Made by a program: the position numbers and the translations under genes. A DNA stretch of 64,000 nt from Bradyrhizobium sp. Y36. Lineage in GTDB: Bacteria; Pseudomonadota; Alphaproteobacteria; Rhizobiales; Xanthobacteraceae. The DNA is taken from assembly GCF_002531575.1 (NCBI RefSeq), contig NZ_NWTI01000007.1, positions 186,001 through 250,000 of the forward strand, given 5' to 3'. The notes under the pieces were generated by a model that saw only the letters and a list, made by a program, of their open reading frames with translations, did not search any database and was not told where the DNA came from. Below, one piece after another: positions 1-9,385 of the stretch (position 1 is its first letter; every line of letters begins with the position of its first letter).

Positions 1-1768
1 TGATCGTGTTGACGTCGATGCTCGGCATCTGCATGCGAACATTGGGGCTGTAGCGGATTTCGTCGAGCGAGTAACGCCGATCGATCCGCTGCACCGGCGG
101 TGCCACCATGGTCTGGTAGATGACGTCCGGTGACGCTTCCTGGGCGTCGACGATGTAGCGATCGTAGGGAATGTTCACGACCGGCGGCGGCGCGTCGACA
201 TAGAAGCCGCCGACCGCGCGCGGATCGCGGTAGGTGTTGTCGATGATGATGACCTCGCGCCCGCCGGGATCCCTGCGGATTCGCCGCCGCAGCGAGCCGT
301 CCGCGCCGACCACGGTGATCACTTCGCTGCCATCGGGACGCACCACGACGGTGCGGGTCTCGCCACCCTCATTGAAGGTACGGATGTCGCGGGCGCCGTA
401 GCGGAAGCGATAGAGATCGTTGCCGCGAACGTAAGCCTGACCGCCGGGATCGCGGATGATGATGCGGTCCGGCTCGGTGTAGACGGTGCGGCCGCCTTCG
501 ACGACCTCGCGCCGCTGGCTGTGCATGTCGGCGATGGTGGCGCCGATCACGGCACCGGCCACCACGCCCGCGCCGATCGCGATCGGCGTCAGGTCACGCT
601 GCTGCGGACGCGGCGGCGGCGGCAAGGGAGTTGCGACCGTGGGTGCGGCCCTGAAGGCGGGCGCAACCGTCGGCGTCGCGTATTGCTTTCGGTCCGGCGG
701 CGGCGTTGCGGCCGCCGAACCGGGGACGACGGACGGTGCCACGGCGCCGGCCGGAGGAGCCGGCGGCCGTGGCGGAGCGCCAGCTTGCGGAGACGTCGCC
801 GGAGCTGCGGCTGCCGGCGCGCCGGCGGGCGGCGTGCCGCCCTGCTGACCGGGAGTGGGCGTCGCAGTCGGGGCAGGGGTCGCACCGGGCGCGGGTGCTG
901 CCGAACCCGGGCGTCCGGGCGGCGGCGTGCTGCCGGGAGCCGGAGTCGCCGTCGGAGCGGGCGTAGCACCGGGGGTCGGGGCTCCAGCCTGGGGAGGCGC
1001 GCCGGGACGTCCGGGCGGTGTACCGGGGCGGCCGGCCGGCGAGGCGCCAGGCGTGCTGCCCGGAGCCGGGGTCGCGGTCGGCGCAGGCGTCGTGGTCGGG
1101 GCGGGTGTTGTCGTCGGAGCCGGAGTGGCAGTCGGCGCAGGTGAGCCGGGACGGGCCGCTGGCGCTGCCGTCGGAGCGGGCGGTGTCGCCGTGGGCGCAG
1201 GCGCAGGTGCGGGCCGGGCCGAGGGAGCCGCTGCCGGGGGCGGCGGAGGCGGTGGAGGTGTCGGGCGAGCCGCCGGCGGCGGCGTGGGGGGCGTGTGCTG
1301 CTGCGGCGCCGCTGCGGGCGGCGGCGTCGGAGCCGGCCGTGCCGCGGGCGGCGGGGGTGGCGGTGTCGGGGCATGCTGCTGCGGAGCCGCGGCCGGAGGC
1401 GGCGACGGCTGCTTCGGTGCGGCAGGCGGCGGGGGTGGCGGCGGCGGAGCCGGACGCGCCGCAGGGGGCGGCGGAGGCGGAGGCGGCGCGGCTGGGCGCG
1501 GCGGTGCCGCTGCGGGCGGCGGCGCTGCGGGCGGATGGGGAGGTGCGGCCGCTGGCGGGGGTGCAGCCGGGCGCGCGGGTGCCGCAGGCGGCGCGGCCGC
1601 TGGCGGACCCTTCGGCGGCTGCTTCGGTTTTCCGTCAGGGCCCGTGTCTTGCGGCGGAGCCTGCGCGACCACGAGCGGCGCGGCGCCTTGCGCATGCGAT
1701 GCGGTGCTGGCCAATTGCATCGCGGTGAGAGCCGTGGTCGCGAGCAGCACGAAACGAAGGTTGGTCAT
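1..1768 (-). CDS. Proline/alanine-rich exported envelope protein (probable OmpA-family, C-terminus outside window)
   Basis: Open minus-strand frame of 589 codons that runs off the window edge without a stop. It starts at ATG 1768 with a hydrophobic signal peptide of about 26 residues ending in SHA-Q. Residues ~40-355 are low complexity, built almost only of Pro, Ala, Thr and Gly, including degenerate PAPTATPAP units. A glycine-zipper-like segment (AIGAGVVAGAVIGATIA, ~393-410) follows, then a charged, globular-looking stretch (~413-589) with EGGRTVY and DGSEVITV strands. By architecture I infer a periplasmic or outer-membrane protein with a long flexible linker. Bradyrhizobium OmpA-family proteins have this layout, but the diagnostic OmpA domain would lie beyond base 1, so the family call is tentative. 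The GC-rich repeats create long false frames on both strands here. Confidence 0.72.
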   Translation of the reverse strand, partial: MTNLRFVLLATTALTAMQLASTASHAQGAAPLVVAQAPPQDTGPDGKPKQPPKGPPAAAPPAAPARPAAPPPAAAPPHPPAAPPPAAAPPRPAAPPPPPPPPAARPAPPPPPPPPAAPKQPSPPPAAAPQQHAPTPPPPPPAARPAPTPPPAAAPQQHTPPTPPPAARPTPPPPPPPPAAAPSARPAPAPAPTATPPAPTAAPAARPGSPAPTATPAPTTTPAPTTTPAPTATPAPGSTPGASPAGRPGTPPGRPGAPPQAGAPTPGATPAPTATPAPGSTPPPGRPGSAAPAPGATPAPTATPTPGQQGGTPPAGAPAAAAPATSPQAGAPPRPPAPPAGAVAPSVVPGSAAATPPPDRKQYATPTVAPAFRAAPTVATPLPPPPRPQQRDLTPIAIGAGVVAGAVIGATIADMHSQRREVVEGGRTVYTEPDRIIIRDPGGQAYVRGNDLYRFRYGARDIRTFNEGGETRTVVVRPDGSEVITVVGADGSLRRRIRRDPGGREVIIIDNTYRDPRAVGGFYVDAPPPVVNIPYDRYIVDAQEASPDVIYQTMVAPPVQRIDRRYSLDEIRYSPNVRMQMPSIDVNTI

Positions 1769-1954
1769 GGCGGTGAACTTCCCCGGAAGGTTCTTTGACG
1801 AAGTGATGTGATGAACGGATACGCGTTAGGCCGCATTGTGGCAGGCGAAGCAGTCGCGGCCCGATTTATTTCTTCACGCAAATCGACTCACTATGATGAC
1901 GTTCATTGCGCATTCAGACGTCGGTTGCAATCGCCTCACATGTGATGCTTCGCC

Positions 1955-2197
1955 TCATACGTGATTGCGCGGCGGCATCGCGTCCGTCGCGGGATTGGGC
2001 GTGAGCGGGCCATTCGGCCCGCGCGATGGAATCTCTTCAGGCATGCGGCCCGGCAATTCGTCGGGGCGGGGCGATTCGCCGGGCTCGCGCACCGGCGGCG
2101 TGATTTCGGGCTGCGGGCCGCCGGGCGGAATTCCCGGCGGCGGCTCGGTCGGCGTGCCCGGTGTCGACGGCGGAATCTCGGGCGGTTCGATCGGCAT
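1955..2197 (-). CDS. Small proline/glutamate-rich hypothetical protein
   Basis: Eighty-residue frame starting at ATG 2197, whose A is also the last base of the upstream gene's TGA (TGATG overlap). This indicates translational coupling to the PPOX-fold gene. The product is about one third proline with regularly spaced acidic residues (MPIEPPEIPPSTPGTPTEPP at the start) and contains no signal peptide, membrane segment or recognisable domain; it is probably disordered. I do not recognise its function. Support comes from the tight junction and the non-random composition rather than from a known family. Confidence 0.55.
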   Translation of the reverse strand: MPIEPPEIPPSTPGTPTEPPPGIPPGGPQPEITPPVREPGESPRPDELPGRMPEEIPSRGPNGPLTPNPATDAMPPRNHV

Positions 2198-2682
2198 CAC
2201 AGCGAGACCTTGCGGTTCTCGCCGATGTCGGGTCGCGTGTTCGTCACCACTGCCGCGGCCATCTTCACGTAGGAGATCACCGTGCCGGGCGAATCCCAGA
2301 ACTCGGCATCGTCGGGTGTGATCTTCAGCACGCGGATGTTGGGATCCTCGGCGCTGTCCCACCACGCCTTCGCCGGCGTCGAGAACAGCTCCTTGATCTT
2401 CGCGCGGTCGTTGGACACGGCGGCCGTGCCGGTCAGCGAAACGTATTTCTGGCTGCCGGCATCCGCGAACGACAAATTGACGGAGGGATTGCGCGCGATC
2501 TCCTCGTCCTTGTGGCGCCGCGCATCGGTCAGGAAGTAGATCGTGTTCGCGTCGCGATCGAGAAAAGCGCTCATCGGCCGCGCGCGCAGCTTGTCGCCGT
2601 CGCGCGTCACCAGCATCGCGAACCCGATCTTCTTCATCAGATCCCAGGCCCGGTCCACGTCGCGGGCATTGTCGTTGGCCAT
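2197..2682 (-). CDS. Pyridoxamine 5'-phosphate oxidase (PPOX)-fold family protein, general stress protein 26-like
   Basis: 161 residues in a split-barrel flavin-binding fold. The N-terminal part (DLMKKIGFAMLVTRDGDKLRARPMSA) matches the family of short stress-protein-26-like PPOX proteins, which bind FMN or F420/haem-type cofactors. The substrate is not predictable. ATG 2682 is chosen because AGAAGGAG lies six bases upstream; a TTG 18 bases further upstream has no such site. The stop overlaps the start of the small proline-rich gene, so the two probably form a two-gene unit. Cytosolic, with no signal peptide. Family assignment is firm; the reaction is unknown. Confidence 0.88.
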   Translation of the reverse strand: MANDNARDVDRAWDLMKKIGFAMLVTRDGDKLRARPMSAFLDRDANTIYFLTDARRHKDEEIARNPSVNLSFADAGSQKYVSLTGTAAVSNDRAKIKELFSTPAKAWWDSAEDPNIRVLKITPDDAEFWDSPGTVISYVKMAAAVVTNTRPDIGENRKVSL

Positions 2683-2759
2683 GTCGTACTCCTTCTGCAA
2701 GGGACGATAACGACCTGCCGCATGCGATGTTCCTGAGGGAACCTGGGCTTACCTTCGGC

Positions 2760-3146
2760 CTATTCCGGCGTGTGGCAGACCGCCTCGATGTTGTGACCAT
2801 CGGGGTCGAGCACGAAGGCGCCATAGTAATTCGGGTGGTAGTGCGGGCGGATGCCGGGCGGGCCGTTGTCGCGACCGCCTGCCGCAATGGCCGCCTTGTA
2901 GAAGGCGTCGACGGTGGCGCGGTCTTTGGCGGTGATCGCGATGTGCACCGGCTTGTTCATCGCGCCTTCGTCGCCGAACCAGAGATCCGGCTTGCCGTCG
3001 GCGCCGAAACCCGCGGCCGCAGCATGACCGGTCTGCTCCGCCGTGACCTCCATGATCAGGCCGTAGCCGAGCGGGGCCAGCGCCTTGGTGTAGAAGGCCT
3101 TGGCGCGCTCGTAGTCGGAGACCGAGAATCCTAGGTGATCAATCAT
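2760..3146 (-). CDS. VOC-family (glyoxalase/bleomycin resistance/dioxygenase-fold) protein
   Basis: 128 residues with one vicinal-oxygen-chelate module: MIDHLGFSVSDYERAKAFYTKAL at the N-terminus, a central HIAITAKDRATVDAFY and a C-terminal DPDGHNIEAVCH, whose glutamate is the usual metal ligand. Such proteins act as lyases, isomerases or binding proteins on small molecules; the substrate cannot be read from the sequence. ATG 3146 is preferred over ATG 3152 because the GAGGGA site then has normal spacing. It ends 77 bases upstream of the PPOX gene on the same strand and may share a transcript with it. Confidence 0.88.
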   Translation of the reverse strand: MIDHLGFSVSDYERAKAFYTKALAPLGYGLIMEVTAEQTGHAAAAGFGADGKPDLWFGDEGAMNKPVHIAITAKDRATVDAFYKAAIAAGGRDNGPPGIRPHYHPNYYGAFVLDPDGHNIEAVCHTPE

Positions 3147-3167
3147 CGTCATGTCCCTCGTTCGTCG

Positions 3168-4028
3168 TCATCCGCGCGACAGGAAGGTATTGCTCCGCGT
3201 CCTGCGCACGATCGCAAAGCCGCGTGCGACCATGTCGGCAATACAATCCTGCTGCCACTCGTTTTGTGACAGATGCTCGATCACCACCGCGCGCGGCCAC
3301 AACGATTGCGGCGCGTCGCGGAAGAAGCCGATCAGAACGCGGTCCTCAAAGCCCTCGACGTCGATCTTGAGCGAATCGACCTGGGTGACGTCGGCCTCGT
3401 CCAGAATCCTTGTCAGCCGAAGCGACGGTACCTTGATGGCCTCTGCGCTGGCCGTGCCGGTGACGACATGCGTGGCGCCGAGATTGCCGCCGCCGCTCTC
3501 GATCATCAGCTCGCCGTCGCGCTCGCCGGCCGCGGCCTGCACGAGGCGCACCTGCGCCGTCTTCGATGCGCCATGGTTGAAGGACAGCCGTGCAAATGTC
3601 AGCGGATGCGGTTCGATCGCGACCACCTTGCCTGTGGCGCCGACCTGCTGCGCCATCACCAGTGCGAACGTGCCGACATTGGCGCCGACGTCGACGAAAG
3701 TACCGCCCGAACGGGTGTGCTGGCGCAGGAAGTCGAGCTCGTCGAGATTATAGTCGGGATTGAACAAGGCCCCGCGCTCGGTCGCGCTGCCCTGATGATA
3801 GAGGCGGAACGAGGCGCCCTGATACTGCACGTCGACGGGGCCGCTCCGCAGCAGGTTCACCAGCCGCGACATCCACGGACGGAATGCGCCGCGCTTCAGT
3901 CCCGATTGTTGCGTGAGGCCGATAATCGCGGACTGCGCCGCGTTCGGCGCAAACGCGCCGAACGGCGCGGACGAAGGGATGTTGTCGGGCGTCAAGCAGG
4001 CGATCCTCGTTGCAGGCGGCGCATGCAT
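3168..4028 (-). CDS. FkbM-family SAM-dependent methyltransferase
   Basis: 286 residues. The SAM-binding glycine motif FVDVGANVGT is at 111-120, the acidic ribose-binding IEP at 138-140 and the family motif LKIDVEGFE at 220-228. FkbM proteins O-methylate sugars or polyketides, often in surface glycan or glycolipid synthesis; no partner genes are adjacent, so the substrate is open. An upstream ATG at 4139 would add 37 residues that run into a repeat element; ATG 4028 (MHAPP) is chosen because the next residues flow into a plausible domain. It lies 21 bases downstream of the start of the VOC gene region on the same strand, but appears functionally unrelated. Confidence 0.85.
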   Translation of the reverse strand: MHAPPATRIACLTPDNIPSSAPFGAFAPNAAQSAIIGLTQQSGLKRGAFRPWMSRLVNLLRSGPVDVQYQGASFRLYHQGSATERGALFNPDYNLDELDFLRQHTRSGGTFVDVGANVGTFALVMAQQVGATGKVVAIEPHPLTFARLSFNHGASKTAQVRLVQAAAGERDGELMIESGGGNLGATHVVTGTASAEAIKVPSLRLTRILDEADVTQVDSLKIDVEGFEDRVLIGFFRDAPQSLWPRAVVIEHLSQNEWQQDCIADMVARGFAIVRRTRSNTFLSRG

Positions 4029-4065
4029 AGCCGGTTTTGCGGAGGACTCCAACGCTCCATCACCA

Positions 4066-4220
4066 GTGTCGTCCCGGGGCGCGAAAGCGAGCCCGGGACC
4101 CATCACCCCAGGGAGGAGTGTGGACCGCGAGACGCCCACTCCGAGTCTTCGTCAAGCCGCTCCCTGTGGGTATGAGTCCCGGATCGGCGCGCGCTTAGGG
4201 CGCGCTTGTCCGGGACGACG
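4066..4220. repeat. Intergenic palindromic repeat, GTCGTCCCGG-type
   Basis: Outer arms gtcgtcccgg (4069-4078) and ccgggacgac (4210-4219) are inverted. Inside, gtcccggggcgcg...cgagcccgggac forms a second hairpin near 4072-4099. It lies between two minus-strand genes and probably folds in the transcript. No mobility gene is present. Confidence 0.65.
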
Positions 4221-4231
4221 GAGAGACAGTA

Positions 4232-6184
4232 CTACGCCGCCTTCTTCGGCGTCTTGCGCTGTCGCAGAAATCGCCCGAGCAGCCGGCGCTTGCCCTTGCG
4301 CGGGATCAGGTCGATGTCGCTGACGAGCTTGGCGCCGCCCTTGCGGCGCTCGAGCACGATCTTGCGGCTGTGAAAGGCTTCGAGCTCGACGCGGTGCGCG
4401 ACGCTGACGATGGTTGCCTTCGGCAGCTCGTCGGTGACCATCTGCATCATCTTGTCCTGGCTCTTCTCGTCGAGCGCCGAGGTGGCCTCGTCCAGCACGA
4501 CGATGTCGGGGTTGTGAAGCAGCAGCCGCGCGAAGGCGAGGCGCTGCTTCTCGCCGCCGGATAACGTCTGGTCCCAGGGACCTTCCTCCTCGATCTTCTC
4601 CTTGAGATGATCGAGGCCGACCTTGTGCAGGGCCTCGCCGATCTCCTCGACGGTCCAGTCCTCCTCGGCGCCGGGATAAGCGACGGCGCGGCGCAACGAG
4701 CCCGATGGCACGTAGGGCCGCTGCGGCAGCATGAACAGCCGCCGGTCCGGATGGAAATTGACGCTGCCGCCGCCCCATGGCCACAGCCCTGCGATGGCGC
4801 GCACCAGCGTGCTCTTGCCGGTGCCGGATTCGCCGGCAACGAGCAGTCGCTCGCCAGGCTCGATCGCGACTTCGGTCTCACCGACCACGGCGGTGCCGTC
4901 GTCGAGCGAGACGGAGAGATCGTTGAGCTCCAGCATCGTCTCGTTGCGGGTCTCGCCGCGCTTGATGCGCCCGAAGCCGTCGCCCTGCTCGGCGCGCTCG
5001 AGGCCGTCGAGCGACATCATCAACGAGGCGATGCGGCGCGCGCAGGCATTCCAGTCGGCGAGCCGCGGATAATTGTCGACCAGCCAGCCGAATGCGCTTT
5101 GCACGATGGTGAAGGCGGAGGCCGCCTGCATCACCTGCCCCAGCGTCATGGAGCCGTCGAGAAATTTCGGCGCGCACAGCAGCAGCGGCACGACGGGGGC
5201 AACGAGGCTCGACCCTTGCGACACCAGCGTGGTGCGCATGTGCTGGCCGGCGAGCCGCGCCCACTGCCTGAGCACGTTGGTGAAGTTGCGATCGATGCCC
5301 TCGCGCTCTTCCTCCTCGCCGCCGAGCAGCGCGATGCTCTCGCCGTTTTCGCGCACACGCGTCAGCGTGTAGCGGAAATCGGCCTCGGCCTGGTTCTTGT
5401 CCTCGGAGACCTGCACGAATTGCCGGCCGATCACCAGGATCGAGCCCGAGGCGATCGCGGCGTAGAGCATCGCGGCGATCACCAGGAATCCCGGAATGGT
5501 GACGGTCGAGCCACCGAGCGTGACGGTGAGCGCGCCGCCGATGGTCCAGAGCACGACGATGAAGGTCGCGGCCGACAGCAATGCCGAGGTGACGCCGGCG
5601 AGGAAGTCGACCGGCGAGTCGGTCGCGATCCGCAAATCCTCGGCGATCCGGTATTCCGGATTCTTGTGGTCACCGCCGACGAGATTGAGCTGGTAGTAGC
5701 GGCCGTTCTTGAGCCAGCGCGTCAGCACGCTCGCCGTCAGCCAAGCCCGCCAGCGCCGCTGGATGCCCATGCGCGCGAACACCTGAGCCACGCCGAGCAC
5801 GATGCTGCCGATCGCGAGCGGGAAGAACATCGCGGTGAGATGAAACACGCTGGCCGCATCGCGCTTCTCGATTGCGTCGAAGATCGCTCTGTTCCAGACA
5901 TTGATGCCGTACTGGAAGCCGACGGTGAGGATGATCAGCAGGCCGAGACCGATCGAGAACGGCCAGGCAAGGCGATCGCCGCTACGTCCCCAGAAGCCGC
6001 GTGCGCTGATCCAGAACCGCGTCAGCAGATAATCCTTGCGGGCCTGCTCGGCCTCCTCGGGCGACAGTTCCGGGTCGGGCTCGACCAGCTCCGGGGGCGG
6101 CGGCTCGACCTCGTCGCCATTCTCGCCCTTGATCCCGACGATCGGTGGCTTGTCCTGTTCGCGCTTTGCGGTCGGCTTGTGCAT
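4232..6184 (-). CDS. Fused permease/ATPase ABC transporter, SbmA/BacA-YddA type
   Basis: 650 residues combining a membrane domain and a nucleotide-binding domain. A charged, proline-rich cytosolic N-terminus (1-60) precedes about six membrane helices (near 75-95, 115-138, 200-222, 230-255, 325-340). The ATPase has Walker A GESGTGKST at 451-459, signature LSGGEKQ at 541-547 and Walker B IVVLDEATS at 561-569. The architecture matches COG4178 (YddA, related to BacA/SbmA and to ABCD-type fatty acyl transporters), which act as homodimers in the inner membrane. In rhizobia BacA-like proteins handle peptides and influence very-long-chain fatty acid modification; whether this paralogue does so is inference. 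ATG 6184 (MHKPT) is preferred to a start five codons earlier. Confidence 0.9.
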   Translation of the reverse strand: MHKPTAKREQDKPPIVGIKGENGDEVEPPPPELVEPDPELSPEEAEQARKDYLLTRFWISARGFWGRSGDRLAWPFSIGLGLLIILTVGFQYGINVWNRAIFDAIEKRDAASVFHLTAMFFPLAIGSIVLGVAQVFARMGIQRRWRAWLTASVLTRWLKNGRYYQLNLVGGDHKNPEYRIAEDLRIATDSPVDFLAGVTSALLSAATFIVVLWTIGGALTVTLGGSTVTIPGFLVIAAMLYAAIASGSILVIGRQFVQVSEDKNQAEADFRYTLTRVRENGESIALLGGEEEEREGIDRNFTNVLRQWARLAGQHMRTTLVSQGSSLVAPVVPLLLCAPKFLDGSMTLGQVMQAASAFTIVQSAFGWLVDNYPRLADWNACARRIASLMMSLDGLERAEQGDGFGRIKRGETRNETMLELNDLSVSLDDGTAVVGETEVAIEPGERLLVAGESGTGKSTLVRAIAGLWPWGGGSVNFHPDRRLFMLPQRPYVPSGSLRRAVAYPGAEEDWTVEEIGEALHKVGLDHLKEKIEEEGPWDQTLSGGEKQRLAFARLLLHNPDIVVLDEATSALDEKSQDKMMQMVTDELPKATIVSVAHRVELEAFHSRKIVLERRKGGAKLVSDIDLIPRKGKRRLLGRFLRQRKTPKKAA

Positions 6185-6237
6185 GGGCGGACAACGCAAG
6201 GGAAATCAGTCGGTTCCCTCGGGTTCCCGCAAAGGCC

Positions 6238-8391
6238 CTATTCGGCGGCGCCGTTCTGAACGCGCCGGATCCGGCCGGCCCGATGCAGAACGCGCGACAA
6301 TTCCTCGACGGAATAGGGCTTTTGCATCAGGTCGAAGCCCGCCACGCCGTCTTGCGATAGCGCCTGGCTGTAGCCCGTCGTCAGCACGACCGGCACGTCG
6401 ATGCTGCGGTCGCGGATGGCCCGCGCCAGATCGAGCCCGGTCATCCCGGGCATCACCACGTCGGAGAACACGACGTCGAAGCGATCGGCGTCCATGACGA
6501 GCTCGGCGAGGGCATCGGTCGCATTGTCGACCAGCGTGATGCTGTAGCCGAGCTCGGTGAGACCGTCGGCGACGAAATTGGCCAGCTCGATATTGTCCTC
6601 GACCACCAGCACCGACATGCCGCTGCCGGCCACTGCCGGTGCCGTGTTCGGCGCCTGCCGCTGCGGCAGCAGGTCCGGCGGCACGCGCGGCAAATAGAGC
6701 GAGAAGGTGCTGCCGTGCCCCAGCTCGCTCGTGACCGTCACCTCGCCGCCGGATTGCCGGGCGAAGCCGAACACCTGAGACAGGCCGAGGCCGGTGCCGT
6801 GGCCGACCTGCTTGGTGGTGAAGAACGGCTCGAAGATGCGCTCCAACCGGGCGGCGGGAATGCCGATGCCGGTGTCGCTGACGGTCACGCTGACGAAGCC
6901 GTGGCTGGCCGAGGTCTGGCTGCCCGAGGCGTCGGCCAGCGTATCGGGAACGATCGTTGCGGGCTCGACCTTGAAACTGATTCTGCCCTTGCCCTGCATG
7001 GCATCGCGCGCATTCGTCGCCATGTTGATCAGCGCTGTCTCGAACTGGCCGGCATCGGCACGGACGAGGCACGGCTCCGCGGGCAGGCGCATGGTGATCT
7101 CGATGGCCGGCCCCAGCAGCGGCGCAAGCATGTCGTGCAGCGCCTGCATCCGCTCGCCGACGTCGAACACCTCCGGCTTCAGGGTCTGGCGTCGCGCAAA
7201 GGCGAGCAGCTGCGAGGTCAGCTTGGCCGCGCGAGCCACGGCGTCCGCGATCGCGGTAATGTAGCGCTGGCGCCGCTCCTCCGTCAGCTGCGGCCGGTTC
7301 AAGAGGTCGACGGAGGCGCGGATCACCGTCAGCAGATTGTTGAAATCGTGCGCGACTCCGCCGGTGAGCTGTCCGAGCGCCTCCAGGCGCTGGCTGTGCT
7401 TGAGCGCCTCCTCGGCCTCGCGCCGCTTGGCGGCTTCGGCCTGGAGGTGCTGGGTGCGCCGGAACGCCAGCGCCAGCAGCAGAAACAGGAGTGCGGTGGC
7501 GGGAAGGCCGAACACCAGATGCTGGCCCATGGTGGCCAGCCAGCGCGCGCGGATCGCGGAGGTCTCGAGTCCGGCGCTGACATAGATCGGGTACTCCGCG
7601 ACACGTCGGTAGCCGATGCGGCGCTCGATCCCGTCCGACGGCCAGGCGATGGTGATGAGGCCGTGATCGGGGCGCGTCGCGATTTCCCGACCGACCGGTC
7701 CGGTCGGATCGAGCCTGAGGTCGTGGTCGAGCCGCGGGAAATGCGTGAGCATCGCGCCGTCGGTGCGGCCCATCGCGAAGAAGCTGCCGGGATCCGATCC
7801 GATTTTGGCGTAGAAGCTCTCGAAATACTCCGGCAGGACCGAGGCCTGGATCACGCCGATGAAGCGCCCGTCGTCGGAGTCGCGGCGGCGGCTCACTCCG
7901 AAGAAACGCGCGCCCTGATAGGGTGATCGCGGGGCCAGGGCCGTGCCGATGAACGTGCCGATGCTCTGGTCGATATGGACGTAGAAATAGTCGCGGTCGG
8001 CAAAGCCGAGGTCCGGCGGCGGCGAGGCAAGGCTGTTGACCAGCGCTTTCCCGTCCGCGTCGAAAATCCAGGCCGATTTGAGCTGCGGAAGCGAATCGCT
8101 GAGCCGCTTCAGGCGGCGGTGCAGCGCCGGCTCACGCGCGCGGATGGTGTCGTCGGAAAGGCCGCGGACCACCTCGTTGATCTCGGCAAGGCTGCGATCG
8201 ATGGTCTCGAACACCTTGAGAGCGTGCTCATGCGCGACGTCGAGCGTGCGCTCGATCTCCCGGTCGGCGATGTCCCTGGTCGAGGTATAGGAGATCGCGG
8301 AGGTGATCAGGAACAGCGCAACCGGCAGCGCCAGGGATGCCGCCATCATCCACTGCAACAGCTTCAGCGAGTTGCGTTGCGCCCTCTGCAC
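6238..8391 (-). CDS. Membrane-bound hybrid sensor histidine kinase with C-terminal receiver
   Basis: 717 residues from GTG 8391, which has GGAG five bases upstream. Two membrane helices (about 15-35 and 292-310) flank a periplasmic dCache-like sensor (~36-290, with [18 protein letters not shown] typical of the family). There follow a short coiled coil, HisKA with phospho-acceptor H348 ([11 protein letters not shown]), an HATPase with N460 and DTGIGIP at 506-512, and a receiver domain (~593-710) with acidic D598/E599 region and phospho-acceptor D644 (FSDVVMPGM). Autophosphorylation followed by transfer to its own receiver is expected. No separate response regulator or phosphotransfer protein is adjacent, so output and signal are unknown. 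Confidence 0.92.
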   Translation of the reverse strand: MQRAQRNSLKLLQWMMAASLALPVALFLITSAISYTSTRDIADREIERTLDVAHEHALKVFETIDRSLAEINEVVRGLSDDTIRAREPALHRRLKRLSDSLPQLKSAWIFDADGKALVNSLASPPPDLGFADRDYFYVHIDQSIGTFIGTALAPRSPYQGARFFGVSRRRDSDDGRFIGVIQASVLPEYFESFYAKIGSDPGSFFAMGRTDGAMLTHFPRLDHDLRLDPTGPVGREIATRPDHGLITIAWPSDGIERRIGYRRVAEYPIYVSAGLETSAIRARWLATMGQHLVFGLPATALLFLLLALAFRRTQHLQAEAAKRREAEEALKHSQRLEALGQLTGGVAHDFNNLLTVIRASVDLLNRPQLTEERRQRYITAIADAVARAAKLTSQLLAFARRQTLKPEVFDVGERMQALHDMLAPLLGPAIEITMRLPAEPCLVRADAGQFETALINMATNARDAMQGKGRISFKVEPATIVPDTLADASGSQTSASHGFVSVTVSDTGIGIPAARLERIFEPFFTTKQVGHGTGLGLSQVFGFARQSGGEVTVTSELGHGSTFSLYLPRVPPDLLPQRQAPNTAPAVAGSGMSVLVVEDNIELANFVADGLTELGYSITLVDNATDALAELVMDADRFDVVFSDVVMPGMTGLDLARAIRDRSIDVPVVLTTGYSQALSQDGVAGFDLMQKPYSVEELSRVLHRAGRIRRVQNGAAE

Positions 8392-8578
8392 AGTCGCTCC
8401 GTCCCTGACGGGAGCTTAACTGAATCTCGCGTGAGGAAGGAAGCGGCTTGTGCAGGAACCGGTGGTTGCGAATCGAAAGTTTTCGCGCCCAGCGGGACGG
8501 AGAAAATTCTGCTCGAATTGACGGCAATTGCAGGCCACCCCGGCCGATATGGCCGGGGCAAAGGGATGGCTTTCGTCG

Positions 8579-9361
8579 TTAGATCTGGCGCTCGACCATC
8601 TTGAGCTTGAGCTCGGCGATGGCTTCCGCGGGGTTCAGTCCCTTCGGGCACGCCTTGGCGCAGTTCATGATGGTGTGGCAGCGATAGAGCCGGAACGGAT
8701 CCTCGAGATTGTCGAGCCGCTCGCCGGTTGCTTCATCGCGCGAATCGGACACCCAGCGGTTGGCCTGGAGCAGCGCGGCGGGGCCGAGATAGCGCTCGCT
8801 GTTCCACCAATAGCTCGGGCACGAGGTCGAGCAGCAGGCGCACAGGATGCATTCGTAGAGGCCGTCGAGCTTCTCGCGGTCCTCGTGGGTCTGGCGCCAT
8901 TCCTTCTGCGGCGTCGGCGAGGTCGTCTTCAGCCACGGCTCGACGGAGGCGTATTGCGCGTAGAAATTGGTCAGGTCGGGGACCAGGTCTTTCACCACCG
9001 GCTGGTGCGGCAGCGGATTGACCTTCACCGCGCCGTCCTTGACGTCGTGCATCGAGCGGGTGCAGGCCAGCGTGTTCTGGCCGTCGATGTTCATGGCGCA
9101 GGAGCCGCAGACGCCTTCGCGGCAGGAGCGGCGGAAGGTCAGCGACGGGTCGATGTGGTTCTTGATCCAGATCAGGCCGTCCAGCACCATCGGACCGCAA
9201 TCATTGGTGTCGACGTAATAGGTGTCGACGCTCGGATTCTTGCCGTCGTCCGGATTCCAACGATAGACCTTGAACTCGCGAACCTCGGTCGCGCCCGTGG
9301 GCTTCGGCCAGGTCTTGCCGCCGGTGATCTTGGAATTCTTGGGAAGTGCGAATTCAACCAT
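8579..9361 (-). CDS. sdhB: Succinate dehydrogenase iron-sulfur subunit
   Basis: 260 residues. It carries electrons from SdhA flavin to the quinone site through three clusters. The 2Fe-2S ligands are C80, C85, C88 and C100 ([10 protein letters not shown]). The 4Fe-4S and 3Fe-4S ligands come from CILCACC (171-177), C181, C228, C234 and C238 ([12 protein letters not shown]). Length is normal. It is the last gene of sdhCDAB, 24 bases after sdhA, and forms the membrane-peripheral arm of complex II with SdhA. The 187-base gap after it holds no obvious strong terminator. Confidence 0.98.
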   Translation of the reverse strand: MVEFALPKNSKITGGKTWPKPTGATEVREFKVYRWNPDDGKNPSVDTYYVDTNDCGPMVLDGLIWIKNHIDPSLTFRRSCREGVCGSCAMNIDGQNTLACTRSMHDVKDGAVKVNPLPHQPVVKDLVPDLTNFYAQYASVEPWLKTTSPTPQKEWRQTHEDREKLDGLYECILCACCSTSCPSYWWNSERYLGPAALLQANRWVSDSRDEATGERLDNLEDPFRLYRCHTIMNCAKACPKGLNPAEAIAELKLKMVERQI

Positions 9362-9385
9362 TTCGATAGGGCCTTCGCTGTTCGC

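Noticed and set aside
486..1811. Long glycine- and arginine-rich frames on both strands over the proline-rich gene
   Set aside because: They are reading-frame shadows of CCG/GCG repeats. Only the minus frame starting at 1768 has a signal peptide and sensible flanks.
4152..4784. 210-codon minus frame overlapping the ABC transporter
   Set aside because: Shadow frame of the ABC ATPase, which has all ATPase motifs in the other frame.
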